This document shows, piece after piece, positions 9,329 to 19,105 of a stretch of DNA of 64,000 nt; within the stretch, counting starts at the first letter, position 1, and each line of letters begins with the position of its first letter. The DNA comes from CAIWHR01 sp963816925. GTDB lineage: Bacteria > Pseudomonadota > Gammaproteobacteria > Burkholderiales > Casimicrobiaceae. The notes beneath the pieces are model-generated. The model had not been told where the DNA came from, did not search any database, and saw only the letters and a program-made list of their open reading frames with translations. The position numbers and the translations under genes were made by a program. The stretch is from contig CAWFMY010000035.1 in the NCBI GenBank assembly GCA_963816925.1, forward strand, positions 84,768 to 148,767, given 5' to 3'.

Positions 9329-11032
9329 ATGCGCCACCCCCCGCAGAACGCACCCGCCAAAAGTCGATTCCCGGTCACCCGCCGCGATCTGTCGGCTCGG
9401 CACGGGTCTCGTGCTCTTCGCCTACATCTCCGTCCATTTCGTCGACCACTCGCTCGGCCTCGTCTCGGTGGACGTCGCCGAAGCGGCATTGCGGCTCGCC
9501 GTCGCGGTCTGGCAGAGCATGCCGGGAACGATGCTGCTCTACGGCGCGGCCGCCATCCACATTGCGCTCGCTTTCGTCGCTGTCTACGAGCGCCGCACGT
9601 TGCGCATGCCGCCGATGCAGGCATTGCGCATCGCGCTCGGATTCGGAATGCCGTTGCTGCTGATCGGCCATGTCGTCGCGACGCGATTGGCGACCGAAAT
9701 CTACGGGCTGTCGCCGACCTACACCCGCGTTGTCTGGGCGCTCTGGACGTCGGACAGCGAGGGCCGGCAGCTTGCGCTGTTGGCGCCCGGCTGGGTGCAT
9801 GGCTGCCTCGGCATCGATTTCGCGTTCGGCCGGCGCGCGCTCTACCAGCGGTTGCGCCCGGTGCTGTTCGGCGCGGCGCTTCTGTTGCCCGTGGTCGCCG
9901 GGCTGGGCTTTCTCGCGATGGGCCGCGAGCTTGCGGCCATGGCGGCCATCGATCCAGGCTGGCAGACGACCGCGGAAGTCGCGGACACGGTGCAGCGGAT
10001 CGCACTCGGCCGCCTGCGCGACGGTCTCCTCTTCGGTTTCCTTTCGCTCATCGGCCTCGTGCTCGCCGCGCGCGCCATTCGCGACCGCGTCGCGCGACGC
10101 AGCGACGGCATTGGTGCCGATCTCCTATCCGCAGCGCGCCGTCGAAGTTCCCCGCGGATGGTCGGTACTCGAAGCGAGCCGCGGCTTCGGCATCCCGCAC
10201 CTGTCGATGTGCGGCGGCAACGCGCGCTGCTCGACGTGTCGCGTGCGCATCGTCAGTGGAATCGAGCATTGCCCGCCTGCATCGCCGAACGAGCGGCGCA
10301 CGCTGGACCGGATCGGCGCGCACCGGATGTGCGGCTCGCCTGCCAGCTGCGACCCGACGGGGCCGTCGGCGTCGTGCCTCTGCTCGACGCCAGCGCGACG
10401 GCGCGATCCGGGACGCGAGGCGCCGCCGCCGGTCGTCGAACGCGAGGTCGCGGTCCTCCTTGCTCGATCTCCTCGGCTGGACCGGCCGCGTTCAGGTCAA
10501 CTCTCCGCTCGATGTCGTCTACGCTTCGAACCTCATGCTCGCGGCCATCGGCGACGCGATCACGACGGCGGGCGGCGTGTGCACGCGCTGCGATGCCGAG
10601 GGCGCGGTCGCCGTCTTCGGCATCGCGATCGACGCCACGACCGCGTGCCGCGAGGCGCTCGATGCAGCGCGCTCGATCGAGCGCGGGCTTGCCGCGCTCA
10701 ATATCCGGCTCACCGAACAATTCGGATTCGCCGCCGATGTGGCGCTCGTGGTCCACGCAGGGCCGGCGGCCGTCGGCGCAATCGGCTACGGACCCAAGCG
10801 TGCGAAGGCGATCGTCGGCCCCGTGCTCGACGATGCGCGGCGCCTCCGCCGCGTCGCGGTCACCGAGAATCTGCGGTTCATCGCGTCGGGCCTCCTGCTG
10901 CGGCGCGCCGGGGTGCCCACGGATGCCCTCAGGTTGGACGAGCTCGACGGCGACGAAAAGACGTCGTCCCTTGGGTATGTAGCAGCCGCGTCCGCACAAG
11001 CGCTGCAGCCGGTTACCGCGGCAACACCATAG
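9329..11032 (+). pseudogene. membrane [2Fe-2S] adenylate cyclase, multiply frameshifted
   Basis: A class III cyclase of the six-TM plus ferredoxin type. Frame one gives a membrane domain (from GLVLFAYISVHF to about 10100, roughly six TM segments with conserved His). A second frame (10115-10320) gives a plant-type [2Fe-2S] motif, CGGNARCSTCRVRI, then C near the RLACQ strand in another frame. A further frame from about 10450 gives the cyclase domain (LDLLGWTG ... VAVFGIAID ... YGPKRAKAIVG). At least four frame changes occur between 10100 and 10470, and probably one more near 9390, because the credible ATG at 9329 is out of frame with GLVLF. All domain pieces are present in order, so sequence error is as likely as decay. 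The second metal-site Asp of the cyclase appears as Glu (AEGAVAVFG). Confidence 0.6.
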
Positions 11033-11039
11033 AAAGTAC

Positions 11040-11834
11040 ATGCCAATGCCACGCGTCGCGGCGCTGTATCGTTATCCGGTAAAAGGTTTCACGGCTGAAT
11101 CGTGCGACGCCTTGACGGTGCTGGACGAAGGGAGAATTGCCGGCGACCGGGTCCTCGGCGTGCGATTTGCCGACACGCAAGCGGCCGACGACGCCTGGGG
11201 CAGGAAGTCCGGCATGCTCGTGCTGATGAACACGCCGGGTCTTGCCCGCCTGCGCGTCACGTTCGACGACAAGGCCTCACGCTTGCACGTATGCTCGGGA
11301 GCCTCGGTATTGGCCGATGAACCATTGAGTCCCGAAGGCAGGCAACGGATCGGCGCGGCGCTGGCGCGCTACGCGCTCGAGCTCGCCGAAAATCCGCTTG
11401 CGGGTCACCCGGAGCGGTTGCCCCTGCGCGTGATCGGCGACGGCCGCTCACCTCGCTACCACGACGAAGAGCCCGGCCAGGTCACGCTGCATGGCCGGGG
11501 CAGCCTGCAGTCGCTCCAGGCTGCGGTCGGGAACGACGTCAGCGAGATCCGCTTTCGGTCGAACATCGCGGTCGATGGGCTCGCCGCGTGGGAAGAACAG
11601 AGCTGGGTAGGTCGAAAGATCCGCGTCGGCGCGGTGGATTTCGACGTCGTCAGCCCGAAAACCAGATGCCTGGCAACGCATGCGAACCCCGTCACCGGCG
11701 AACGGGATATCGACGTTCTGTCGACTTTGCGAAACAAACTAGGTCATGAATTGCCGACCTTTGGCGTGGCGATGCGGCCGCGGGCTGCCGGCGGGCAGAT
11801 TCGCGTCGGTGATAAAGTGACAGTGCTGGATTGA
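11040..11834 (+). CDS. MOSC domain-containing protein
   Basis: Molybdenum-cofactor sulfurase C-terminal (MOSC) family. The N-terminal beta-barrel opening (AALYRYPVKGFTAES) is followed by the MOSC core with SPKTRCLATHANP, which holds the conserved cysteine proposed to carry sulfur or contact the cofactor. The closing GGQIRVGDKVTVL strand is also typical. Length 264 aa fits YcbX/YiiM-like proteins. It is likely cytoplasmic. It starts just after the cyclase remnant and is followed 31 nt later by a GNAT gene on the same strand. The physiological substrate is unknown. Confidence 0.85.
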   Translation: MPMPRVAALYRYPVKGFTAESCDALTVLDEGRIAGDRVLGVRFADTQAADDAWGRKSGMLVLMNTPGLARLRVTFDDKASRLHVCSGASVLADEPLSPEGRQRIGAALARYALELAENPLAGHPERLPLRVIGDGRSPRYHDEEPGQVTLHGRGSLQSLQAAVGNDVSEIRFRSNIAVDGLAAWEEQSWVGRKIRVGAVDFDVVSPKTRCLATHANPVTGERDIDVLSTLRNKLGHELPTFGVAMRPRAAGGQIRVGDKVTVLD

Positions 11835-11865
11835 TTGTCGTGGGAGTGAATTCAGGTATCGCGAA

Positions 11866-12363
11866 ATGCCGAATACCGTGATGCACGACATGCTGGTGAG
11901 GCTCTACGCGCTGCCGGGCCTCGACGAGGCCGTGGCGGCGTGCGCCGCGCAGGGCGTCGCGATACGCCGAGCCCTTGCGCCTGACAGGGCTGCCGTTGTC
12001 GACTGGGTCCGCGCCCATTTCGCGAGCGCCGCCGCCGAGGTCGAGACAGCATTCGCGCAGGTTCCGGTGTCCTGCTTCGTCGCCGTTCGCGGCGCTGCAA
12101 TGCTGGGCTTCGCCTGCTACGACGTGACCTGTCCCAACTTCTTCGGGCCGGAAGGCGTGGCCGCCAGCGAGCGCGGTCGCGGGATCGGACGCGCGCTGCT
12201 GCTCGCCGCCTTGCACGCACAGCGGGCGCAAGGGTACGCCTATGCGATCATCGGCGGCGTCGGACCGGCGGAGTTCTATGCGAAAACCGTCGGCGCCGTC
12301 CCGATTGCCGGCTCGACGCCCGGAATCTACGCGGGAATGCTCCGCCAGGGAGCCTCGAAATGA
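11866..12363 (+). CDS. GNAT family N-acetyltransferase
   Basis: Cytoplasmic acetyl-CoA-dependent transferase. The pyrophosphate-binding motif is ERGRGIGRALLLAAL, preceded by the beta4 strand GFACYDVTCPNFFGPEGVA and followed by YAIIGGVGPAEFYAKTVGAVPI, the usual beta5/alpha4 region. Length 165 aa. The stop overlaps the ATG of the next gene by four bases (ATGA), showing translational coupling with an exported protein. The acceptor substrate cannot be inferred. Confidence 0.8.
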   Translation: MPNTVMHDMLVRLYALPGLDEAVAACAAQGVAIRRALAPDRAAVVDWVRAHFASAAAEVETAFAQVPVSCFVAVRGAAMLGFACYDVTCPNFFGPEGVAASERGRGIGRALLLAALHAQRAQGYAYAIIGGVGPAEFYAKTVGAVPIAGSTPGIYAGMLRQGASK

Positions 12364-12854
12364 GAATCTTCGCAACGATCGCATTGCTGGTCCTGCTGAA
12401 CGCGAGCGCTGCGGGCGCTGCCGAGGTTCACAAGTGCGTCAAGGGTGGCAAAACGACGTACCAGGGCGACCCATGCGAAGGTCCGATCGCGGGCAACAAG
12501 CCACCTCCGGGTCGCGTCAGCGCACTCGCAGGGTGCTATGTCGCCGAAGTGCCGGGATTGAAAGATGGATTCGAGGTCAAGTGGGCGGCAAACAACGCCT
12601 ACAAGCTCGACGTAACCGGCGGCCCGGACAGGCAGAGCCTCGTCATGAAGGCCGCGACGGCAGAAGAGATGAAAGAGGTCGGCAAGGCACTCGGCCTTTT
12701 CCTCACGGATGGCGTCAGCATGGATTGGGAAAAGGATGCGCCGAACCAGAAGCCGGTCGGCGTCTACAAAGGAATGGACGGAAACGGAAAGGAAATCGTG
12801 GTGGCGTACTTTTTCATGGGAGCCGGCCTGGCGACAAAGGCGCCGTGCAGGTAA
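12360..12854 (+). CDS. exported protein with DUF4124-like N-terminus
   Basis: Signal peptide at residues 1-20 (MRIFATIALLVLLNASAAGA). It is followed by EVHKCVKGGKTTYQGDPC, which resembles the DUF4124 pattern (a short paired-Cys, YQ.. region common in betaproteobacterial periplasmic proteins). The remaining 120 residues show no known motif. One Cys pair may form a disulfide. Translationally coupled to the GNAT gene. Function unknown. Confidence 0.7.
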   Translation: MRIFATIALLVLLNASAAGAAEVHKCVKGGKTTYQGDPCEGPIAGNKPPPGRVSALAGCYVAEVPGLKDGFEVKWAANNAYKLDVTGGPDRQSLVMKAATAEEMKEVGKALGLFLTDGVSMDWEKDAPNQKPVGVYKGMDGNGKEIVVAYFFMGAGLATKAPCR

Positions 12855-12921
12855 ACAGCCACCGTCTCACCTGACGGACGACCCTCCGCGGCACGCCGGA
12901 TGTAATCTGGCGCACATTCCG

Positions 12922-12944
12922 GACCCGCCTTCGGCGTGCGGGTC
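12922..12944 (+). terminator. possible terminator hairpin
   Basis: Seven-bp stem (12922-12928 with 12938-12944) and a 9-nt loop between the exported protein and the DUF1810 gene. No T-run follows, so this is only a weak terminator candidate. Confidence 0.3.
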
Positions 12945-12967
12945 AGTTCAGTCATATCACCCAACTC

Positions 12968-13411
12968 ATGGACGCAAGCGAGGATCCGTTCAACCTCGGC
13001 CGGTTCGTCGAAGCCCAGGCGAAGGACTACTCGCGCGCCTTGGCCGAGCTTCGCCAAGGAAAGAAGAAGTCCCACTGGATCTGGTACGTGTTGCCCCAGC
13101 TGCGCGGACTGGGGACCAGTTCGTTTTCCAGCTTCTATGGCATTGGCTCCGCGTTGGAGGCCGCAGCCTACCTGGCGCATCCGGTTCTGGGGCCGCGATT
13201 GCGGGAATGCGTTGCCGCGATGAACGCCTTGGATCGACCTAGCGCGGAGCAGATTCTGGGTCCGGTCGACGCCGCGAAGTTTCGGTCCTGCCTGACGTTG
13301 TTCATCGCCGTCGACCCGAAGGACGCCGGCTTCAACGCCGCGCTGGATAAGTATTTTGCCGGCGTTCCGGACGAAAAATCACTGGCCCTGCTCGCGCAGT
13401 CGCGGCATTAG
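12968..13411 (+). CDS. DUF1810 family protein
   Basis: Small cytoplasmic protein matching the DUF1810 pattern throughout: DPFNLGRFVEAQ near the start, then KKSHWIWYVLPQLRGLG, the AAAYLAHPVLGPRLREC segment and a KFRSCLTLF strand, ending with ALDKYFAG. Length 147 aa is normal. The biochemical role of the family is not settled; calcium-binding-like folds have been proposed for relatives. No strong clue comes from the neighbours. Confidence 0.88.
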   Translation: MDASEDPFNLGRFVEAQAKDYSRALAELRQGKKKSHWIWYVLPQLRGLGTSSFSSFYGIGSALEAAAYLAHPVLGPRLRECVAAMNALDRPSAEQILGPVDAAKFRSCLTLFIAVDPKDAGFNAALDKYFAGVPDEKSLALLAQSRH

Positions 13412-13433
13412 GCCAAGCCCACGGGTCGATACC

Positions 13434-14192
13434 ATGAGCGGCAGCGACACAATGGAAGCGACGACATCGACCGGGCCGGCGCACTGGGGATTCCGGGCGA
13501 CAGCCCTGTGGGGAATCGCGATCGCCGTTGCTTATCTCGTCCTGAGTACGATTGCCGTAATTGCGGCGGTGGCATTGGGCGCCAGCGAGCTCTCCCAATC
13601 CGAGGTGATGGAGGTGTTCGAGTCCGCGGGAGCAAACGGATATCTGCTTTCCGTATCCACCATGGTTGCGGCCTTGGGTTGCTTGGGTCTCACTGTCCTG
13701 GTCATCAAGCTCAAGAGCGGCTCGGTGCTGCAGGAATATCTCCATCTCAGGCCGGTATCCCTTGCGATCATGCTGAAGTGGATCGGCGTGCTCGTTCTCG
13801 CAATTGGCGTCTCCGAGCTGATTACGGTCGCACTTGGCCGACCGATCGTCCCCGAATTCGTGGCTGACAACTACGCAACCGCGAGCCCTGCCTGGATGAT
13901 CTGGGTTGCTCTTCTCATTGCCGCACCCCTGTTCGAGGAGACGTTCTTTCGCGGTTTCATTTTCAAGGGCCTTGAGTCAAGCCGACTGCGCCCGCTTGGC
14001 GCCATCGTCGTGACAGCTGGCCTTTGGACCGCCATTCACCTTCAATATGACCTGATCGACATGGGGTTCATATTCGTGCTGGGTCTTGTATTCGGGGCAG
14101 CGAGGCTCTCTACGCATTCCCTCTTTGTGCCGATTGCGCTGCATTCGATAACGAATCTGGTTGCGACGGCTGAGGCAGCCCTCTTGAAATGA
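13434..14192 (+). CDS. CPBP family intramembrane metalloprotease
   Basis: Membrane protease of the Rce1/CAAX-like (ABI, CPBP) family. The motifs expected of the family are visible: EETFFRG (glutamates and arginine of the catalytic site) within a hydrophobic segment, a histidine in GLWTAIHLQYD, and HSITNLV near the C-terminus as the third ligand region. About seven or eight hydrophobic segments. The start is set at the ATG at 13434 (MSGSDTMEATT), since the upstream in-frame extension overlaps the DUF1810 gene. Such proteins process prenylated or membrane-anchored peptides, or protect bacteriocin producers; no partner is evident here. Confidence 0.85.
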   Translation: MSGSDTMEATTSTGPAHWGFRATALWGIAIAVAYLVLSTIAVIAAVALGASELSQSEVMEVFESAGANGYLLSVSTMVAALGCLGLTVLVIKLKSGSVLQEYLHLRPVSLAIMLKWIGVLVLAIGVSELITVALGRPIVPEFVADNYATASPAWMIWVALLIAAPLFEETFFRGFIFKGLESSRLRPLGAIVVTAGLWTAIHLQYDLIDMGFIFVLGLVFGAARLSTHSLFVPIALHSITNLVATAEAALLK

Positions 14193-14198
14193 GCGGTC

Positions 14199-14729
14199 AT
14201 GCCGTTCAATACAGCAACGAAAATTCGCATTCGCCCCGCCACCGAGGCAGATGCCGCCGCGCTGCTTGCCATCTACCGCCCCTTTGTCGAAGCGAGCGCG
14301 GTCTCATTCGAAACGGTCGTGCCTTCCGTTGAGGAGTTCTCCGCGCGCATTCGCAAGGCGTTGGCGGGTTGGCAGTGGCTCATCGCGGAAAAAGACGGGC
14401 AATGCGCCGGTTACGCCTATGCGTCTTCGCACCGCGAGCGCGCGGCCTACCGGTGGTCAACCGAAGTCTCGGCCTATGTGGCGCCGAACCACCATCGCGT
14501 GGGAATTGGCCGTTCCCTGTACACCAGCCTGTTTGCCGATTTGGTTCGCAAGGGGTACTGCAATGCCTACGCGGGCATTACGATGCCCAACGAGGCGAGC
14601 GTCGCGCTGCATCGCAGCGTGGGATTCGATTACATCGGCACTTTTGCAGCCGTGGGTCGGAAGTTCGGGAAGTGGCACGACGTGGCGTGGTTCCAGCGGC
14701 GACTCCAGGATTCGCCGACGTCCGAGTAA
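14199..14729 (+). CDS. GNAT acetyltransferase, phosphinothricin/methionine-sulfoximine type
   Basis: Resembles the Pat/YncA/MddA group. It has IRPATEADAAALLAIYRPFVE at the N-terminus (read as two motifs), a SFETVVPS region, and HRERAAYRWSTEVSAYV, then the acetyl-CoA loop HHRVGIGRSLYTSL and NEASVALHRSVGF. Length 176 aa is typical. Members detoxify phosphinothricin or methionine sulfoximine, or acetylate related amino acids. It starts 6 nt after the CPBP protease gene and has its own terminator-like hairpin downstream. Confidence 0.85.
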   Translation: MPFNTATKIRIRPATEADAAALLAIYRPFVEASAVSFETVVPSVEEFSARIRKALAGWQWLIAEKDGQCAGYAYASSHRERAAYRWSTEVSAYVAPNHHRVGIGRSLYTSLFADLVRKGYCNAYAGITMPNEASVALHRSVGFDYIGTFAAVGRKFGKWHDVAWFQRRLQDSPTSE

Positions 14730-14755
14730 CGCCCATCGCTGGAGACGCGGGACGA

Positions 14756-14784
14756 CCGCGACCAATGATCGCGGCTTGGTTTTT
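14756..14784 (+). terminator. Rho-independent terminator candidate
   Basis: A 6-bp GC stem (14756-14761 with 14769-14774) with a 7-nt loop is followed by CTTGG and five Ts, 27 nt after the acetyltransferase stop. Confidence 0.5.
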
Positions 14785-14919
14785 CCCGGGCTCGGCAGCA
14801 GGTTGATCTTGATCGCCGGGGTTGACCCGCTTGGAATGCGCGAATAGATTATCGGCATCGTCGGCTCCTGGGCATCGGGATCTGCTATCGTCGCCTACCG
14901 CTGAAGGAGACCCGTCTCC

Positions 14920-17900
14920 ATGACCAAGCTGGACGCGACGCGCGACGCCGAGCGACGCCAGGTCACCGTCCTGTTTTGCGACCTGGTCGGCTCGACCGAA
15001 CTCGCCAACGCGATCGACCCGGAGGACATGGGCGAGTTCATCCGGCACTTCCAGGACACGTGCGCCGGCGCCATCGCCCGCTTCGACGGCTTCGTCGCCA
15101 AGTTCATGGGCGACTCCGTGCTCGCCTACTTCGGCTATCCGCTCGCCCACGAGGATGCCGTCGGGCAGTCGGTGCGCGCCGCGCTGGCGATCGTCGCGAG
15201 CATGGCGCACGAAAAGCGGCCCGACGGGCAGGCGCCCGAAGTTCGCATCGGGATTGCGACGGGTCTTGTGGTCATCGGCGAACTGGTCGGTGCGGGCGCC
15301 GCGCGCGAGCATTCAGTGGTTGGCGAGACGCCCAATCTCGCGGCGCGTCTGCAGGCGCTCGCCGAACCCGATGCGATCCTGGTGAGCCAGACGACGCATC
15401 AGCTGCTCGGGCGGCAGTTCGAAAGCGAGAGCATCGGCGAGCACGCGCTCAAGGGATTCGCCAAGCCGGTGCCGGCCTGGCGCGTGTTGCGCGAATCGGC
15501 GGCGGAGAGCCGCTTCGCGGCCATTCGCACCCCGGGGCGGCACTCGCTGATCGGCCGCATGGATGAAATGGAACTGCTGCTCGACCGCTGGCAACTCGCC
15601 CGCGAGGGCGCGGGCCAGGTTGTCGTCATCCAGGGAGAAGCCGGCATCGGCAAGTCGCGCGTCGTCGACGCCTTGTCGCGCCTCCTTGCCGGCGAGCCGC
15701 ATGTCCGCGTGCTGTGCCAATGCTCGCCGTATCACACGAACAGCGCGCTTCACCCCGTTATCCGCCATCTCGAACGTGCGGCGGGTTTTGCCGGCGATGA
15801 TTCGACCGCGCGCAAGCTCGAAAAGCTGGAATCGATTTTCGCCGGATCGGGCGGCGACATCGCGGCGACGTCGAGGCTCATGGCGGACCTGCTCTCGATC
15901 CCGACGGGGGACCGCTATCCGCCGACTGAAATTGCGCCCGCCCAGCGCAAGGCCGCGACCATCGCCGCGCTCGTCGATCAGTTGACGAGACTCGGCGATC
16001 GCGAACCGGTGCTGTTCGTTCTCGAAGACGCGCACTGGGTCGACCCGACCACACGCGAGCTGGTGACGCGCCTCATCGACGGCACCGTCGGTGCGCGCGT
16101 GCTGGTGCTCGTCACCGCGCGCATGGAGTTCGACTCGCCATGGCCGAGCGGCGGCCGCATCGCGTCATGCGTGCTGCGCCAGCTCGGCAAGGAACAATGC
16201 GCGAACCTCGTCGCGGGCATCGCCGCCGGGCGCAGTCTCGAGCCGGGCCTCATCGACGAGATCGTGGCCAAGGCCGATGGCGTTCCGCTCTTCGTCGAGG
16301 AGCTGACAAAGGCAGTCATGGAGTCGGCTTCGTCCGATCGGCCGGTCGTGCCGGCGACGCTGCAGGATTCGCTGATGGCGCGCCTCGATCGTCTCGGGCC
16401 AGCCAAGGAGATTGCGCAGATCGCCGCCGTGCTCGGGCAGCAATTTTCCCGGCCGCTGCTGGAGATGGTGGCGGTCGAGAGCGCCGCCGACGTCGCCCCC
16501 GGTATCGCGCGCCTCGTCGAGGCCGGCATGGTCGTCGACAAGAGCCGCGGAAACGACTCGGGCTACAGCTTCAGCCACGCGTTGATGCGCGACATCGCCT
16601 ACGAGAACCTTCTTCGCGGCCGTCGGCGGCAGATTCACGAGCGCGCGGGCCGCGCGCTGATCGAGCACTTTCCGGCGGTGGCCGAGAACGAGCCTGAATT
16701 GGTGGCGCATCACTTTGCCCATGCCGGCATCCCGGATCTCGCCAGCACCTATCACGAGCGCGCGGGAGATCGCGCCGCTTCGCGGTTTGCCTTCGCGGAA
16801 GCCGCCGCGCACTTCGGCGCCGGCCAGGCGGAAACGGGCAAGCTGGCGGACGGGCCGGATCGCGTGCAGCGCGAGCTTGCGCTCCTGCTCAAGCTCGGTC
16901 CCGCGCTGGCGATCATCAAGGGCCCGCAAAGCCCGGAGGTGGAGGACGACCTATCGACTCGCGCACGATGCCGGCGGACAAGGCGAACGACAACGTCGGC
17001 GCTGTTCAAGGCCACCTGGGGCCTTGTGGTTCAACGCCAATCGTCGACGAAAGCTCGAGATCGGCACGCGATCGGGCGCAGGAGCTCGTCGCGCTCGGCG
17101 CAGGAGTCGCCGATTCGGATCTGCAGCTCGAAGCCATTCATTGTCGCTGGTCCACCGCCTACTTCCGTGGTGACGTGGCGACGGCGATTGAAGGACAGCC
17201 GGCGAAGGCGTCAGGCGGTACGATGCCGGCCCGCCACAGCTGGATGGGCGCCGTGTTCGGCGGCCACGATCCCGGCGTATGCGCGTATCAGGTCCACGCG
17301 CAGTCGCTATGCCTTTCGGGCTACATCGGTGCAGGCGCGACGACGGCTGGAACGAGGCCGTCTCGCTCGCCGAACGCCTCGGCCACGTGCACAGCCTCGG
17401 ATTCGCGCTGATGAATGCGCAGCGTGCTGTATCAGATGCTCGGCGATCGCGAAGCGGTCGATCGCTTCGCGCAGCGCTTGATCGAGATCGCGGAAAAGTA
17501 CAATTTTCCGCCGATGGCGCGCACGCGATGCTCGTTTCGGGCTGGGCGCGCGCCGTCGGTCCCGACATCGACGCCGGCCTCGCGATGATGGAGGCCGACA
17601 TACCCGCGAGCATCGGCGGTCGGGCCGACTTGTTCCGCTACTACGCCGCGATTCTGGCGGACACGCGCGCAAACGGCGGGCCGCGCTTCCGAGGCGCTCG
17701 ACCTCGTGCCGGTGGGCGCTCGACACGGTGACCGAGCCGGGAGTCGGGCATGTACGTGCCGGAGCTCCATCGGCTGCACGGCGTCTGCCTGCTTCGTCTC
17801 GGTCCTGAGCAACGAGGCCGAGGCGACTGCGGTCGTTGCAAACGGCCCTGGACATCGCGAAGCAGCAAGGTGCGCCTCTGCTGCAATTGCGGTCGGCGCT

Positions 17901-18040
17901 GAGCCATGCGCCGAAGCCACGGTCGCGCGCGGTCGGCCCGCGGAAGGGCTGGCGTCGCTGCGCGCCGCGTGCGCCGATCTCCCGCCGGAATGCGACGTGC
18001 CGGAGCTCGACGGACGCGAAGCGACTGCTCGCGGCGTAGG
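14920..18040 (+). pseudogene. adenylate cyclase / STAND ATPase / TPR regulator, 3' third frameshifted
   Basis: Large signalling protein. Residues 10-180 form a class III cyclase domain with both metal Asp motifs (LFCDLVGST and FMGDSVLAYFG) and NLAARLQAL. Residues about 205-620 form an AAA/STAND ATPase with Walker A GEAGIGKSR and Walker B LFVLEDAHWVDP. The reading frame is intact to about 16950, then changes at least nine times before 18040. Translating all three frames recovers an unbroken helical-repeat C-terminus (ALFKATWGL, WFNANRRRKLEIG, LEAIHCRWSTAYFRGD, WNEAVSLAERLGHVHSLG, LYQMLGDREAVDRF, ALDIAKQQGAPLLQLRSALS). The content is therefore complete but out of frame. It is either a sequencing-error hot spot or a young pseudogene. 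Confidence 0.7.
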
Positions 18041-18106
18041 CGCCGTTTCCGCGGACGGACCTGCGCGACGGCCGTCCTCGCGCTATCATTTGACCTTTGC
18101 GTTCCG

Positions 18107-18655
18107 ATGACATCCATGCGCCTCCCGTTCTCCGCCCTGCTCCTCGCGCCGCTTTTTGCGTTGCTGGCCGCCGCGTCCGCGGTCGCGGACGTCGTCGATT
18201 CCGCCGCCGACCGCCAGCTCTTCCTGCGCGGAGCGAAATTCAGCATCGCGATTCCGCGCGACGACTGGGTGATCACCAAGGAGCAGACGCGCAGCGACGG
18301 CAAGTCGGTGTATTACGCGTTGGCCAGCATCCGGCACGACATCACGCTGTGGGCCTTCATCGACCAGACGCCCGTGTGCCAGAGCGCCAAGACCTGCCTC
18401 GGACTCGCGCTGAAGAACGACGCCTACAAGAACGTGACCGACATGAAGTTCTCGGAGCACGAGGGCTTCAGCATCGTGCAATTCACGCTCGATCCGGCCA
18501 AGGATGGAACGACCTACCAGCATCTGATTGGCGCCACGTACGTCGACGGCGCGTGGGTCGACATCCACCTCACGCAACAGGTGAAGCCCGCGAAGCTGCC
18601 CGACGCGCTCCTCGAGTACTTCAAGCTTCTTTCGATCAAGCGGGTCGAATCGTGA
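18107..18655 (+). CDS. small exported protein of unknown function
   Basis: Residues 1-27 are a signal peptide (LPFSALLLAPLFALLAAASA core), and the mature part is about 155 residues. It has one Cys pair (TPVCQSAKTC) that may form a disulfide, and a strand-rich C-terminus (FSIVQFTL, YQHLIGATYVDGAWVDIHL). I do not recognise the family. The start at 18107 (MTSMRL) is chosen over longer in-frame options because it leaves a clean signal peptide; 18116 is an alternative. The stop overlaps the GTG of the next gene (GTGA), so the two are translationally coupled. Confidence 0.65.
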   Translation: MTSMRLPFSALLLAPLFALLAAASAVADVVDSAADRQLFLRGAKFSIAIPRDDWVITKEQTRSDGKSVYYALASIRHDITLWAFIDQTPVCQSAKTCLGLALKNDAYKNVTDMKFSEHEGFSIVQFTLDPAKDGTTYQHLIGATYVDGAWVDIHLTQQVKPAKLPDALLEYFKLLSIKRVES

Positions 18656-19095
18656 CGCTCGCGGTGCGCATCGTCCTTGGCATCGTGCTCCTGCTCGGCG
18701 CCACCGCGGTCGCTCGGGCGGACCCGCCGCGCCCGACGGGCAAGGATCATCCCATTCTCGGCCGCTGGACCATCTCGCTCCCCGATGGTTCGTGCAGCGA
18801 GACCTACACCTTCCGCCCGGATGGAACGAGCCTGGTGACGAGCGGCGACGAGATCGCCGAGAGCGTCTTCGAGATTTCCGCCAAGCCGGACGCGTCCGGC
18901 TTCTACAAATGGACCGACAAGCTCGTGAAGGACAACGGCAAGAAGGACTGCTCGGGCAAGGTCACGCCGGTGGGCAACACCGTGACCAACTTCGTGCAGT
19001 TCCATCCATCGGGAGATCTCTTCATCCTGTGCGCGGACGGTTCGCTCGACACCTGCATCGGCCCGTTCAGGCGCGTGCACGGGCAGTCGATCTAG
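18652..19095 (+). CDS. small exported protein of unknown function
   Basis: GTG start overlapping the previous stop. Signal peptide VTLAVRIVLGIVLLLGATAVARA is followed by a 124-residue mature domain beginning HPILGRWTISLPDGSC. The LGRW opening, a TYTFRPDG strand and four cysteines suggest a small beta-barrel of the lipocalin-like type used in many short periplasmic proteins. No catalytic residues are evident. It pairs with the upstream exported protein and lies 10 nt before the antiporter gene. Confidence 0.6.
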   Translation: MTLAVRIVLGIVLLLGATAVARADPPRPTGKDHPILGRWTISLPDGSCSETYTFRPDGTSLVTSGDEIAESVFEISAKPDASGFYKWTDKLVKDNGKKDCSGKVTPVGNTVTNFVQFHPSGDLFILCADGSLDTCIGPFRRVHGQSI

Positions 19096-19105
19096 TTCCG
19101 TCTGC

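Noticed and set aside
14199..14729. Dedicated antibiotic-resistance gene (phosphinothricin acetyltransferase)
   Set aside because: The family match is good, but close relatives are general amino-acid or methionine-sulfoximine acetyltransferases. There is no producer cluster or mobile context.
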